In this document: piece after piece, positions 45,696 through 55,003 of the stretch
Position numbering within the stretch: the stretch's first letter is position 1
Layout of the letters: each line of letters begins with the position of its first letter
Assembly: GCA_019637315.1 (NCBI GenBank)
Contig: JAHBVU010000010.1
Coordinates: forward strand, 52,915 to 116,914
Direction: 5' to 3'
Length of the DNA stretch: 64,000 bases
Source of the DNA: Gemmatimonadales bacterium
GTDB taxonomy: Bacteria > Gemmatimonadota > Gemmatimonadetes > Gemmatimonadales > GWC2-71-9
Made by a program: the position numbers and the translations under genes
The notes under the pieces: model-generated
What the model was told of the DNA's origin: nothing
Databases searched by the model: none
The model's input: only the letters and a program-made list of their open reading frames with translations

Positions 45696-47509
45696 CGGTC
45701 GAGCGGCAGGACGAGCCGCGTCGGGTGTATCAGGCGCAACTGGATCAGACCCGTGCGCAACTTGCGGACGAGAGCGCCCGGTTTGCCCGGGTTGGCCTGG
45801 TGCGGCTCGGGGTGTTTGTGGCTGGGGTCGTGGCCTCGGTGGCGGCGGTGCTTGCGCGGGGCGGGGTCGCGACGTGGATCGTGGCAGGCCTCGCGGTCGG
45901 GTTCATCGCGCTGGTGGTCTGGCACGAGCGGATTGCGCGCCGACGCGGGCGTCTGGCCCGATCGGTGGCTTACTACGAGCGTGGGGTGGCGCGGCTCGAG
46001 CACCGCTGGCGTGATGGCGGCGACGATGGGGTCAGGTTCCGAAGTGAGGCTCACCTCTATGCCGACGACCTCGAGCTGTTCGGTCCCGGCTCGCTCTTTC
46101 AGTACCTGTCAACGGCCGGCACGGAGGGTGGCGCGAGCACGCTGGCGGATTGGTTGCTGACACCGGCACCAGCGGACGTCATCCGCGAGCGCCAGGAGGC
46201 GGTTGGTGAGCTGGCCGGTAAGCACGAGCTGCGGCACGACCTCGCTGTGGCGGCGCCGGAGGTGCGGGAAGTGCTCGATGCCTCGGTGCTGCGACCCTGG
46301 CTCGCGTCCCCGCCGGTTCCGTTTGCCGGTTGGATCGGACCTGCGGCGATGGTGGTCGCTGCGAGCAACGTCGTGACGACCGTCCTGGCGCTGGCTGGAC
46401 AGGTGCCCGGCATCGTACCGGCGGTGTCGTACGGGGTCGGCGTTGCGCTGGCCCTTGCCGTTCGTGACCGGGTGCGTCGGGTGCTGCAATCGGTCGATCG
46501 CCCGGTCCGCGAGCTTCGGGTCCTGGCGACGCTGGTCGATCGCGCCCGGGCAGAGACCTTCACGAGCGGCCGGCTGGCGGCGCTGGCCGCGTCATGGTAC
46601 GGCGGAGCAGGGTCTGCCGTGCTGCAGATTCGCCGGCTCGAGCGACTGACCGATCTGGCAGATGCGCGACGCAACCAGCTGTTCGCGCCGCTCGCTGCGC
46701 TGCTGATGCTTGGTACGCAGCTGGGCGTCGCGGTCGAACGTTGGCGTCAGCGGATCGGCACCGGCGCGGCCGACTGGCGGGATGGGGTCGGTGAGCTCGA
46801 AGCCCTGGTGTCACTGGCCACCTTTGCCTTCGAGCAGCCCGATACCAGCTTTCCCGAGATCCGTGGTGTCGGCGAACCGATCGAGGCAGCCGGCCTGGCG
46901 CACCCGCTCCTTCCGGCCGACCGCGCCATTCGCAACAGCCTGACTCTGGGGGGCGAATGCCGCCTGCTGATGGTCAGCGGTTCGAACATGTCGGGCAAGA
47001 GCACCCTGCTCAAAGCGATCGGGACCAACCTGGTGCTGGCCTATGCGGGTGCACCAGTCCGGGCTCACCGGTTCGGCGCGGGCCAGTGGGCGCTTGGCGC
47101 TTCGCTCGTGCTCCGCGAGTCGCTGCTGGAGGGCCGTTCACGGTTTTATGCGGAGATCCTGCGGCTGCGGGACATCGTTGCCGCAGCCGAAGCAGGGCAG
47201 CGAGTGCTGTTTCTCCTCGACGAGTTGCTGAGCGGCACCAATTCTCACGATCGGGCCATTGGTGCGCACGGGATCCTGCATGGCCTGGTGGATCTGGGGG
47301 CGGCAGGCGTGGTCACGACGCATGACCTGGCTCTGACCGAGAGCGCAGTTCGCCTCGGCGTTCGGGCGCAGAACTGGCACCTCGAAGACGTCCTGGTCGA
47401 CGGACAGTTGGAGTTCGACTATCACCTCAAACCGGGTGTGGTCAGACGCAGCAACGCGCTCGCCCTCATGAAGGCGGTGGGGCTCTCTGTGCCCAACGAC
47501 CTGACCTAA
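45692..47509 (+). CDS. Membrane-anchored MutS-domain ATPase
   Basis: The 605-residue protein ends in a MutS domain V ATPase: Walker A in VSGSNMSGKSTLLKAIG, Walker B in VLFLLDELLSGTNSHDR, and GVVTTHDLALTE. It lacks the mismatch-recognition domain I and instead has two N-terminal transmembrane helices (about residues 36-57 and 61-80) and two more in the middle (about 213-262), interrupting the lever region. Similar MutS-related proteins with helices occur in other bacteria but have no established role; mismatch repair is doubtful. GTG 45692 overlaps the stop of the amidohydrolase gene. Confidence 0.82.
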   Translation: MTVERQDEPRRVYQAQLDQTRAQLADESARFARVGLVRLGVFVAGVVASVAAVLARGGVATWIVAGLAVGFIALVVWHERIARRRGRLARSVAYYERGVARLEHRWRDGGDDGVRFRSEAHLYADDLELFGPGSLFQYLSTAGTEGGASTLADWLLTPAPADVIRERQEAVGELAGKHELRHDLAVAAPEVREVLDASVLRPWLASPPVPFAGWIGPAAMVVAASNVVTTVLALAGQVPGIVPAVSYGVGVALALAVRDRVRRVLQSVDRPVRELRVLATLVDRARAETFTSGRLAALAASWYGGAGSAVLQIRRLERLTDLADARRNQLFAPLAALLMLGTQLGVAVERWRQRIGTGAADWRDGVGELEALVSLATFAFEQPDTSFPEIRGVGEPIEAAGLAHPLLPADRAIRNSLTLGGECRLLMVSGSNMSGKSTLLKAIGTNLVLAYAGAPVRAHRFGAGQWALGASLVLRESLLEGRSRFYAEILRLRDIVAAAEAGQRVLFLLDELLSGTNSHDRAIGAHGILHGLVDLGAAGVVTTHDLALTESAVRLGVRAQNWHLEDVLVDGQLEFDYHLKPGVVRRSNALALMKAVGLSVPNDLT

Positions 47510-47547
47510 CCAGTCGCCCCTTGCGGCGATCGGGTGCCGGCAGTATT

Positions 47548-47560
47548 GTCGACAGTATAC
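47548..47560. promoter_or_regulatory. Tandem GTCGAC/GTATAC cores, putative GntR (FCD) site
   Basis: GTCGAC (47548-47553) and GTATAC (47555-47560) lie in TATTGTCGACAGTATACAAT about 100 bp before the penicillin acylase start. FadR-type GntR regulators recognise GT-N2-3-AC cores, and such a regulator is encoded at 49781-50458. Confidence 0.35.
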
Positions 47561-47657
47561 AATCTTGACCAGTTCGCCGCCGGAGTTCGCGTCGGCGTGT
47601 CGGGCAGCTGACCCGAGACATCATCCAGACTCGACAGGATTGCTGGAAGGGGGATCG

Positions 47658-49784
47658 ATGCATCTGCATGCTCGCCTTGTTCTGTCCATACTGCTTGGGC
47701 TCACCGCCACCGCTGCGGCGCAGAGTCGTCCGTCGCGGGCGGAGGTGAGCCGGTGGGAGCGCCAGGCCCGTAACGTCACGATCTATCGGGATACCTACGG
47801 TGTTCCCCATGTCCACGGCCGCACCGACGCCGATGCGATGTTCGGGATGGCCTATGCTCGTGCCGAGGACCGGTTTCAGGAGACGGAACCGGCGTACATC
47901 CAGGCGCTGGGCCGACTGGCGGAAGTGCAGGGTGAGGACGGGGTTGGCTGGGATCTGATGGTGCGGGCCTTCGAGGTCGAGCGGCTGAGTCGTGAGGAGT
48001 ACGCCGCGAGCACCCCGCAGATCAAGGGGCTCGTCGATGGCTGGGCAGACGGGACCAACTACTTTCTTTTCAAGAACCCGTCGGTCAAGCCGCGCCTCCC
48101 GATTCGCTATGAAGGCTGGATGGCACTGGCGATGTATCGAGGCCTCAGCTTGATCACCGAGGACATCGACCTTCGTGCCCTTGCGGGGATCGTGCAGCCG
48201 GCTCCCCGGGGTAAGGAGGAAGGTTCCAACATGTGGGCGGTCAGCGCCGCCAAAAGCGCGTCGGGTTATCCGATGCTCTTCGTCAATCCGCACACCCCGC
48301 TGCTGCCGCTCTACGAGAGTCACTGGATCAGCGACGAAGGCTGGAACATGACCGGCTTGACGGCGTACGCCAACACGGCGGTACCGGTCAAGGGCCACAA
48401 TGCGCACCTGGGGTGGGCGCTCACGGTCAACAGCTCCGATATGTCTGACGTCTGGGAAGTCGCCTTCGACGATCCGGCCCGTCCGCTCGCGTATCGATAC
48501 GGCAGCGGTTATCGGATGTCGGTCGAGTGGCGTGATTCGTTGCGGGTCAAGACGGCCAGCGGCGTCGAGACGCGTCATGTTGCGCTGCGCAAAACCCACC
48601 ATGGTCCGATCGTGGGCGAACGGAACGGCAAGAGCCTGGCCGTCGCGCTGGGGGGCCTCGATCGCGGTGGTTTGTTGCAGCAGTGGTATGCGATGGGTAA
48701 GGCCCGCAACTTGGCCGAATTTCGTGACGCGCTCGCGATCAACGGCCTGGTCCATCACAACGTGATGTACGCCGATCGGGACGGGAACATCTTCTTCATT
48801 CATTCGGGCGCCGTGCCGCGGCGCGATCCGTCGTTCGACTGGACCAAGCCCGTCGATGGCAGTGATCCGCGCACGGATTGGCAGGGCTACCACACGCCGG
48901 ACGAGATGCCGCAGGTGCTCAATCCGCCGGCGGGGTGGATGCAGAACACCAACTCGACACCGTTTCTCACCACGGCTGCGGGTGCCAATCCCGATCGCAA
49001 GGATTATCCGCGGTACATCGCGCTGCATCCGGACAACTGGCGGGCGCGGGCCTCCCGCCAGCTGCTTGCCGGTCCCGGGAAGTTCACGTTCGAGCGCTGG
49101 GCCAGTATGGCGTTCGACACCCGCTTCTATGCGGCCGATCGGGAGCTACCACTGATCGAAGACGAGTGGCGACAGCTGGCGGCCTACGATGCCGATCGTG
49201 CGGCGGCGCTGTCGCCGATGGTGAAGGAACTGCTGGCCTGGGATCGGCGGGGCGCGGTGGCCTCAGTGCCGGCGCTCTGGTTCACTCGCTATCAGTGGCT
49301 GGCCGGTGCGCGGTCGGCGCGAGCGGATACCACAGCCTGGTTCAGGATGAGCGCACTCGAGCAGGTGCGCGATTCGCTTCGGGCCAGCTTTGGCAGCGAG
49401 CGGGTGACGCTCGGTGAGCATCATCGGCTCCAGCGCCCGCACGAGCGCGCCGGCGAGACCGGATATCGGGACGATCGCCCGAGTCTGCCGCTGCCGTCGG
49501 CGGACGGCAGCGGGGTCGGGACCATTTTCGCGCTTTCGATGGCTCCGAACACCGGGACAAAGCGCCGATACGCAGGTAGCGGATCCGGCTACGTTGCTGT
49601 GATCGAGTTCGGACCGACGATCCGTTCCTGGTCGATCACGCCGTTCGGCCAGAGCGGCGATCCGGCCTCACCCCATTTCTTCGACCAGGCACCGTTGTTT
49701 GCTGCGGGGAAGTTCAAGCCGATCTGGTTCACCATGGACGACATCAAGGCGAATCTCTCGCGGGCGTACCGTCCCGGGAACTAG
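47658..49784 (+). CDS. Exported penicillin-acylase-family Ntn hydrolase
   Basis: GGAAGGGGGAT precedes ATG 47658; 708 residues with a signal peptide ending ATAAAQ. The alpha-subunit part has YRDTYGVPHVHGRTDADAMF and AYARAEDRFQ; the autoproteolytic start of the beta subunit is the Ser in GKEEGSNMWAVS (about residue 195), followed by NPHTPL and the Asn-rich hydrolase core (AHLGWALTVNSSDMSDV). Family members cleave acyl side chains of penicillins, acyl-homoserine lactones or lipopeptides in the periplasm. The closer relatives with HTPL and AHLGW include uncharacterised ones, so substrate is open. It converges with the GntR gene; their stops overlap by 3 bp. Confidence 0.88.
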   Translation: MHLHARLVLSILLGLTATAAAQSRPSRAEVSRWERQARNVTIYRDTYGVPHVHGRTDADAMFGMAYARAEDRFQETEPAYIQALGRLAEVQGEDGVGWDLMVRAFEVERLSREEYAASTPQIKGLVDGWADGTNYFLFKNPSVKPRLPIRYEGWMALAMYRGLSLITEDIDLRALAGIVQPAPRGKEEGSNMWAVSAAKSASGYPMLFVNPHTPLLPLYESHWISDEGWNMTGLTAYANTAVPVKGHNAHLGWALTVNSSDMSDVWEVAFDDPARPLAYRYGSGYRMSVEWRDSLRVKTASGVETRHVALRKTHHGPIVGERNGKSLAVALGGLDRGGLLQQWYAMGKARNLAEFRDALAINGLVHHNVMYADRDGNIFFIHSGAVPRRDPSFDWTKPVDGSDPRTDWQGYHTPDEMPQVLNPPAGWMQNTNSTPFLTTAAGANPDRKDYPRYIALHPDNWRARASRQLLAGPGKFTFERWASMAFDTRFYAADRELPLIEDEWRQLAAYDADRAAALSPMVKELLAWDRRGAVASVPALWFTRYQWLAGARSARADTTAWFRMSALEQVRDSLRASFGSERVTLGEHHRLQRPHERAGETGYRDDRPSLPLPSADGSGVGTIFALSMAPNTGTKRRYAGSGSGYVAVIEFGPTIRSWSITPFGQSGDPASPHFFDQAPLFAAGKFKPIWFTMDDIKANLSRAYRPGN

Positions 49785-50458
49785 GTGTCGGCGGGCGTGC
49801 GACCGGTGACCTGGAGGAACGCAGTATAGGTCTGGAGCCGATTGGTTTTGAGTAGCGCCAGTGCGGTCGCGAAGTCGCCGCGCTCGATGGCCGTGATGAT
49901 ATCGTCGTGCTGGTGGGTGGCCTCGATGGCATGCTCGAGGTGGGAAGCAGACCAGAGTTCGAGTCGCACGACCTGCGCCCGCAACTGATCGAGTAAGTCG
50001 CAGAGATGCTGGTTACCGCACGGTTCGGACAACAGATGATGAAATCGGTCGTTCAGGTGGATCGAAGCCCGAATGTCATTGGCCTGGAGCGAGTCGATGC
50101 ACTCACGATTCGCCTCCCGCAGCAGAGCGATGGTGGCCTCGTCGATCCTGGGGAAGGCCAGCTCACCGGCCAGGACTTCGAGAGCAGCCACGATCGGATA
50201 GAGTTCGAGCAGACGATCCACCGATTCGGCCGGTACGCGATAGCCGCGCCGGGCAATCCGCTCGACATATCCGTCGCGGGCCAGCTGTGCCAGGGCTTCG
50301 CGAACCGGGGTGCGACTGACGCCAAGTGATTCGCTGACATCTACCTCCCGGACGAACTCTCCCGGGCCTGGTACGCCCCGCAGAATCCCGTCGCGCAGCG
50401 CCGAGTAGACCCGGTCGCTCAGGGTCGAGGTCGAAATCGGGTTCCAGGTTCCAGTCAC
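49781..50458 (-). CDS. GntR-family regulator with FCD domain
   Basis: GTG 50458 gives 225 residues. The winged helix (LSDRVYSALRDGILRGVPGP, SLGVSRTPVREALAQLARDG, about residues 10-75) is followed by the helical FCD ligand domain (residues 85-215) with metal or ligand residues in NDRFHHLLSE and ATHQHDDIITAI. FCD regulators typically sense organic acids. A longer reading from 50548 would overlap the divergent gene's upstream region. It probably regulates the neighbours: the convergent penicillin acylase gene (a candidate site is at 47548) or the divergent operon starting at 50567. Confidence 0.88.
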   Translation of the reverse strand: MTGTWNPISTSTLSDRVYSALRDGILRGVPGPGEFVREVDVSESLGVSRTPVREALAQLARDGYVERIARRGYRVPAESVDRLLELYPIVAALEVLAGELAFPRIDEATIALLREANRECIDSLQANDIRASIHLNDRFHHLLSEPCGNQHLCDLLDQLRAQVVRLELWSASHLEHAIEATHQHDDIITAIERGDFATALALLKTNRLQTYTAFLQVTGRTPADT

Positions 50459-50566
50459 GGTTCGGGGTGCAGGCGCATGTGCCGCGGAAGGTAAGGTCAC
50501 CCCTTGGGGGCAACAAGGATGGGCAACACGGATAGTGTTGGGCCTCACGGGCCCGGGGAGCGGGGA

Positions 50567-53500
50567 ATGAGGGCAAAGATCATCGGGGTGATCGGCGCGC
50601 TGTTAACGGTGAGCCTTGGATGTCGACCGGCTGGCTCGGATGCTGGTCCGGCCGTTCCCGGCGGGCTGCTGCCGCCGCAGGGGACCACCCGGGTCATCGA
50701 TTTTACGACCGACGAGGGCACCTGGATGTCGGTCGATGTGACGCCCGAGGGGCAGTGGATCGTGTTCGACTTGCTGGCGCAGATCTATCGGGTTCCGATC
50801 CAGGGGGGAGAGGCGACGGTGCTGACCGAGTCAGGGGGCAACGCCCTCAACTTCGATCCTGCAGTGTCGCCCGATGGGAAGTCGATTGCCTTCATTTCGG
50901 ACCGGGGTGGGCAGAACAACGTTTGGGTGATGGCTGCCGATGGAACCGCCCCCCGCTCTGTGTTTGCCGATGAGGCCACCCGCTTTACGGACCCGGCATG
51001 GGCGCCGGATGGTCAGAGCCTGGTGGCGGTCCGGACCTTCCGTACGCCGGGTCGCGGCTGGCACCGGCAGACCTCCGAGTTATGGCGGTTGCCGCTCGAC
51101 GGCACCGCACCGACGCGACTGCTTGGCGGGCAGTTGACCCACTACGAGGCGCCGGCGTTCGATTCGACCGGCCGCTATCTCTACTTTCATGTCTCGTACT
51201 CGACCGGTGAGGGCCTGGGCCTGCTGGCCGCCGGACACCGGATTCAGCGGCTCGAACTGGCCTCGGGGCGGATCGAGAACGTCCGCAGCAACGAACCGGC
51301 CGAGTTGTCTCCCCAGGCGATCGAGGCGCTCCGGAACACCGGTTATGCGGCGGATGTGGGAATCGATCCTCCGGCGGCGCTGGTACCTGCGCTTTCTCCC
51401 GACGGCAGCCGATTGGCATTTGCGCTCGAGGAGCCGGACGAGACGATGGAGTATCGCGGCCACACCTTTCGCCCGCGCACGGTGCTGGTGGTGCGTGACT
51501 TGAGGGATGGCGCTGAACGGCGGTTGCTGGCCCCGATTACCAAGGATCTGACCCAGGTCAATGCGCAGTACGGGTATCGTGCGGTACCGGCGTACGCGTG
51601 GACCCCGGACGGCTCGGCGATCATTCTCTCGGAAGGTGGCAAGCTGCGGAAGGTCGACGTGGCAACTGGTACCGTCGTCACCATTCCGTTCACGGCCAGG
51701 GTCCACCGGGTCATGTCCGAGCAGCCGCGCAGCCGGGTCACCATTGCCGACACAGGCTTTCGCGCGCGGGCAATTCAGTGGCCCGCCGGTTCGCCGGACG
51801 GCAAGCAGCTGGCGTTTGTCGCGGTCGGGCGGCTCTGGGTGATGGATCTGCCATCGGGCGTGCCGCGTGCGCTCGCGGGCGACTCGACGACGGGCGTCGT
51901 GCTGACCCCGCGCTGGTCACCGGGCGGGGATCGCTTGATCTATGCGACCTGGGACGATCGGTCGCGGGGGCAGGTCTGGACCGTCGCTCCGGCCGGTGGT
52001 GCGCCGGTCCGAGTCACACGCGATGCCGGCGAATATTACTCTCCCGTGCTCACCGCGGAGGGACCGATCGTGGTGCGCGGGCCCGGGTCGCGTGCTCCCG
52101 ACTGGAACGGGTGGGATGCGCGAGGCGGGTGGCAGATCGTCCGGATCGGCCCGGATGGTGCGGCGGGCGCGCCGCTCGGTTCCGTCCGTGAGCCGCGCCA
52201 GCTCTTCAATCTCGGCGCCGACGTGAGCGTTGCGGATCAGCTCGAGAATGCGGCGGGCCTGGGCAGCTTGTACAAGCCCTTTCCCTCCGAGGAGACGCTC
52301 CGGCAGGTGGTCCGGGTGAGTCGGATTCCGCTGGCCGGCGGATCTGCGCAACCAGTAGCAACGCTTCCTGCGCGGCGAGCGGGCGTGTTCGGTCACCCGG
52401 CCCTGTCGCCGGACGGGCGGTGGCTGGCATTCGAAACGGCGGGCAGCGTCTGGGTCCAGGACCTGCGCGCCCTCGCGTCACCCGACTCGGCCATCACGAC
52501 CGACCCGAACGTCGCGGTGCCGGGTCGCACTCGAGTCGGCGACCTGGGCGGCAGTTACCCCGGTTGGCGCGACGCCACCACGCTCGAGCTGAGCAGCGGC
52601 AGCCGGTATGTCACCTATGACGTCGAGCGCGGTACCGTGACGGTGGTACCGATCGCGCTCGACGTGCCGAGGCCTTTGCCCTCCGGCGCGATTGCGCTGG
52701 TCGGCGCCCGGATCATCACGATCGACGGCGACCGGGTCATTCCATCTGGAACCGTGGTGGTGCGAGGGGCGAGGATTGCCTGCGTCGGCGATTGCGACAC
52801 GACCGGGGTGTCCCGGGTCGTCGACGTGCGTGGCAAGACGATCATTCCCGGTCTCGTCGACGTGCATGCCCACCATACCACGGAAGCGAGCGGCGTCATT
52901 CCCTTTCATCGTCCCGCCTCCGCGTCCGCGCTGGCCTACGGTGTCACGACCATTGTGGATCCGTCCGCCTCACCCCGCTCCGTGTTTCCTCTGGCCGAGC
53001 TGGTCGATGCCGGGCGGATGATCGGGCCGCGGACCTACACGACCGCCGATATCCTGATTTCCAGCGGCGTGGCGTGGGGCGACCAGGTCGAGATCGCGAA
53101 TGCTGAGCAAGCGGCGTTCGAGATCAACCGCCGTGCCGATCAGGGCGCGGTGAGCATCAAGAACTTTCGGCAGACCTCCCGGCGTCAGCACCAGCTGTTG
53201 CTTCAGGCCGCGCGGGCGCGGGGGATTACCCAGACGGGGGAGGGCGGGCCGCTCTATTTCGATGTCGGCTTGGCGCTGGATGGTCAGACCGGCTGGGAGC
53301 ACCTGATCGCGCCGTTTCCGGTCTACCGGGATGTGGTCACCTTCTTTGGTCAGGCCGGGATCCAGAATCCGCCGACAGTTATCGTTGCCGGGCATGTCAA
53401 CGGCGCCAAGACGTACTACCGGCCTCGGGCCGGGCTCGACCGGGATGCCAAGTTTCTCCGGGTCTTTCCACGTGCCGCCTTGGCCCGAATGACGGCTGGA

Positions 53501-53902
53501 GAGCGGGTCTTGCCGAAGTCGGAGTTCTCCTTTCCCTTCATGGCCGAAACGGCAGCCGAGATGATGCGTGCCGGGGCCTACAGCGGGCTTGGTGAGCACG
53601 GCGAGCAGCCCGGGATCGGGACGCACTGGGAGGCATGGGCGTTGGCCGAGGCCATGACACCGCTCGAAGTGCTGACGGTCGGCACGATGCACGGGGCGCG
53701 CTTCGTCGGCCTCGAATCCGAGATCGGATCCATTGTGCCCGGCAAGCTGGCCGATCTGATCGTGCTCAACGGCGATCCGCTTGCCGATATCCGCCGGACC
53801 GCAGACATCGCGTATGTGATGAAAGGCGGCTGGCTTTACGACGGCGCAACGCTGGCCACGCTCTGGCCGGTCCGCGCGTCATACCTCCCACCATGGAACT
53901 AA
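50567..53902 (+). CDS. Lipoprotein with TolB-like PD40 propeller and amidohydrolase domain
   Basis: GGAGCGGGGA precedes ATG 50567; 1111 residues with a lipobox (LLTVSLGCRPA). Residues about 50-690 form TolB-type beta-propeller blades (DPAVSPDGKSIAFISDRGGQ, DPAWAPDGQSLVAV, RWSPGGDRLIYATWD). From about 720 an amidohydrolase domain follows: IALVGARIITIDGDRVIPSG, metal site GLVDVHAHHTTEA and a C-terminal IGSIVPGKLADLIVLNGDPL. Tolbproteins fused to amidohydrolase are known from several phyla as exported peptidases of unknown specificity. It heads an operon with a dehydrogenase, a BKACE enzyme and a permease. Confidence 0.87.
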   Translation: MRAKIIGVIGALLTVSLGCRPAGSDAGPAVPGGLLPPQGTTRVIDFTTDEGTWMSVDVTPEGQWIVFDLLAQIYRVPIQGGEATVLTESGGNALNFDPAVSPDGKSIAFISDRGGQNNVWVMAADGTAPRSVFADEATRFTDPAWAPDGQSLVAVRTFRTPGRGWHRQTSELWRLPLDGTAPTRLLGGQLTHYEAPAFDSTGRYLYFHVSYSTGEGLGLLAAGHRIQRLELASGRIENVRSNEPAELSPQAIEALRNTGYAADVGIDPPAALVPALSPDGSRLAFALEEPDETMEYRGHTFRPRTVLVVRDLRDGAERRLLAPITKDLTQVNAQYGYRAVPAYAWTPDGSAIILSEGGKLRKVDVATGTVVTIPFTARVHRVMSEQPRSRVTIADTGFRARAIQWPAGSPDGKQLAFVAVGRLWVMDLPSGVPRALAGDSTTGVVLTPRWSPGGDRLIYATWDDRSRGQVWTVAPAGGAPVRVTRDAGEYYSPVLTAEGPIVVRGPGSRAPDWNGWDARGGWQIVRIGPDGAAGAPLGSVREPRQLFNLGADVSVADQLENAAGLGSLYKPFPSEETLRQVVRVSRIPLAGGSAQPVATLPARRAGVFGHPALSPDGRWLAFETAGSVWVQDLRALASPDSAITTDPNVAVPGRTRVGDLGGSYPGWRDATTLELSSGSRYVTYDVERGTVTVVPIALDVPRPLPSGAIALVGARIITIDGDRVIPSGTVVVRGARIACVGDCDTTGVSRVVDVRGKTIIPGLVDVHAHHTTEASGVIPFHRPASASALAYGVTTIVDPSASPRSVFPLAELVDAGRMIGPRTYTTADILISSGVAWGDQVEIANAEQAAFEINRRADQGAVSIKNFRQTSRRQHQLLLQAARARGITQTGEGGPLYFDVGLALDGQTGWEHLIAPFPVYRDVVTFFGQAGIQNPPTVIVAGHVNGAKTYYRPRAGLDRDAKFLRVFPRAALARMTAGERVLPKSEFSFPFMAETAAEMMRAGAYSGLGEHGEQPGIGTHWEAWALAEAMTPLEVLTVGTMHGARFVGLESEIGSIVPGKLADLIVLNGDPLADIRRTADIAYVMKGGWLYDGATLATLWPVRASYLPPWN

Positions 53903-53905
53903 CGT

Positions 53906-54970
53906 GTGATGAAGACTGCTGAACGAGCGCCGAAGGCGTCAGGAGCGAAGCGAGGCGTTCGAGCAGGGCCGCGATTCCAATCGGTCGCGGTAATTGGAGC
54001 GGGTGTGATTGGCCGCAGCTGGGTTCAGGTGTTTGCCAGGGCCGGCTGCAAGGTCCGGGTCTACGATGCCGACCCCGACCGAGTCCGGAGGGCATTGGAG
54101 TGGCTGCAGGAGGATCTGGCCGAGAGGGTGGCCGAGGGAACGCTCTCGGCGGCCAGGGCCAGGACGGTCCTGGCACGGGTGCGGCCGGCCGGTTCGCTGG
54201 AAGAGGCGCTGGCTGGCGCCGACTATGTTCAGGAGAGCGGCCCGGAGTCGCTCGAAGCCAAGCGAGCGTTGTACCAGGCAATCGACCGCTGCGCTCCCGC
54301 ACGAACCGTGATTGGCAGCAGCACCTCAGCCATCGATATGACGAAGATTGCCCGCGGGCTGGCTGGGGCTCGGCGTTGCATCGTGGTCCACCCGGTCAAC
54401 CCTCCGCACGTCATTCCCGCCGTTGAGATTCTGGGCGGTAAGCAGACCTCACCGCGTGTGACGAAGGACGTTGTGGGCTTCATGCGCGAACTCGGGCAGA
54501 CTCCGGTGCTGCTGCACCGGTACGCGCCGGGGTTCGTGCTCAACCGGATGCAGGCGGCCCTGGTTCGCGAGGCCATCGATCTCGTGGCAAGCGGCGTCTG
54601 CGACGTCGAGGCCGTCGAGGATTCGATTCGGGACGGCCTGGGTCTCCGATGGGCGCTGATGGGGCCGTTCGGCGTTGCCAATACCAACGCCGATCGCGGC
54701 GTCGAAGAGTACTTCACGATGTACGGACCGTCTTACGCCGCCCTCTGGCGCGATCTGAATGTTGCAGTACGATTGGAGCGGCCGTTGCTCAAGCGGATCG
54801 GCCGGCAGACCGGTCGACTGGCACCTGAGCCGCTCTCGACGCAGCGAACTCGCCGTGATCGAATGGTCGAGGCGATTCGATCGCTCAAGTCGACCCAGCG
54901 CCCGTCCTCGGGTGTGTCACGACAATCTCGGACAGCGAGCCGCCGGTCCCGCCGGCCGACTCGGTCGTAA
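53906..54970 (+). CDS. 3-hydroxyacyl-CoA / carnitine-type dehydrogenase
   Basis: The 354-residue NAD enzyme has the Rossmann motif SVAVIGAGVIGRSWVQVFAR, the family block SSTSAIDMTKIARGL, HPVNPPHVIPAVEILGG, and the C-terminal GFVLNRMQAALVREAIDLVA, as in L-carnitine 3-dehydrogenase and lambda-crystallin-like hydroxyacid dehydrogenases. It oxidises a beta-hydroxy acid or its derivative to the beta-keto form. The last 30 residues are an unusual Ser/Arg-rich tail (GVSRQSRTASRRSRRPTRS). GTG 53906 is 3 bp after the previous stop; ATG 53909 is also possible. The next gene encodes a beta-keto acid cleavage enzyme, so the two steps probably follow each other. Confidence 0.85.
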   Translation: MMKTAERAPKASGAKRGVRAGPRFQSVAVIGAGVIGRSWVQVFARAGCKVRVYDADPDRVRRALEWLQEDLAERVAEGTLSAARARTVLARVRPAGSLEEALAGADYVQESGPESLEAKRALYQAIDRCAPARTVIGSSTSAIDMTKIARGLAGARRCIVVHPVNPPHVIPAVEILGGKQTSPRVTKDVVGFMRELGQTPVLLHRYAPGFVLNRMQAALVREAIDLVASGVCDVEAVEDSIRDGLGLRWALMGPFGVANTNADRGVEEYFTMYGPSYAALWRDLNVAVRLERPLLKRIGRQTGRLAPEPLSTQRTRRDRMVEAIRSLKSTQRPSSGVSRQSRTASRRSRRPTRS

Positions 54971-55003
54971 CCCAAACCTTCAATCACAGAATTGCCAACT
55001 CGC

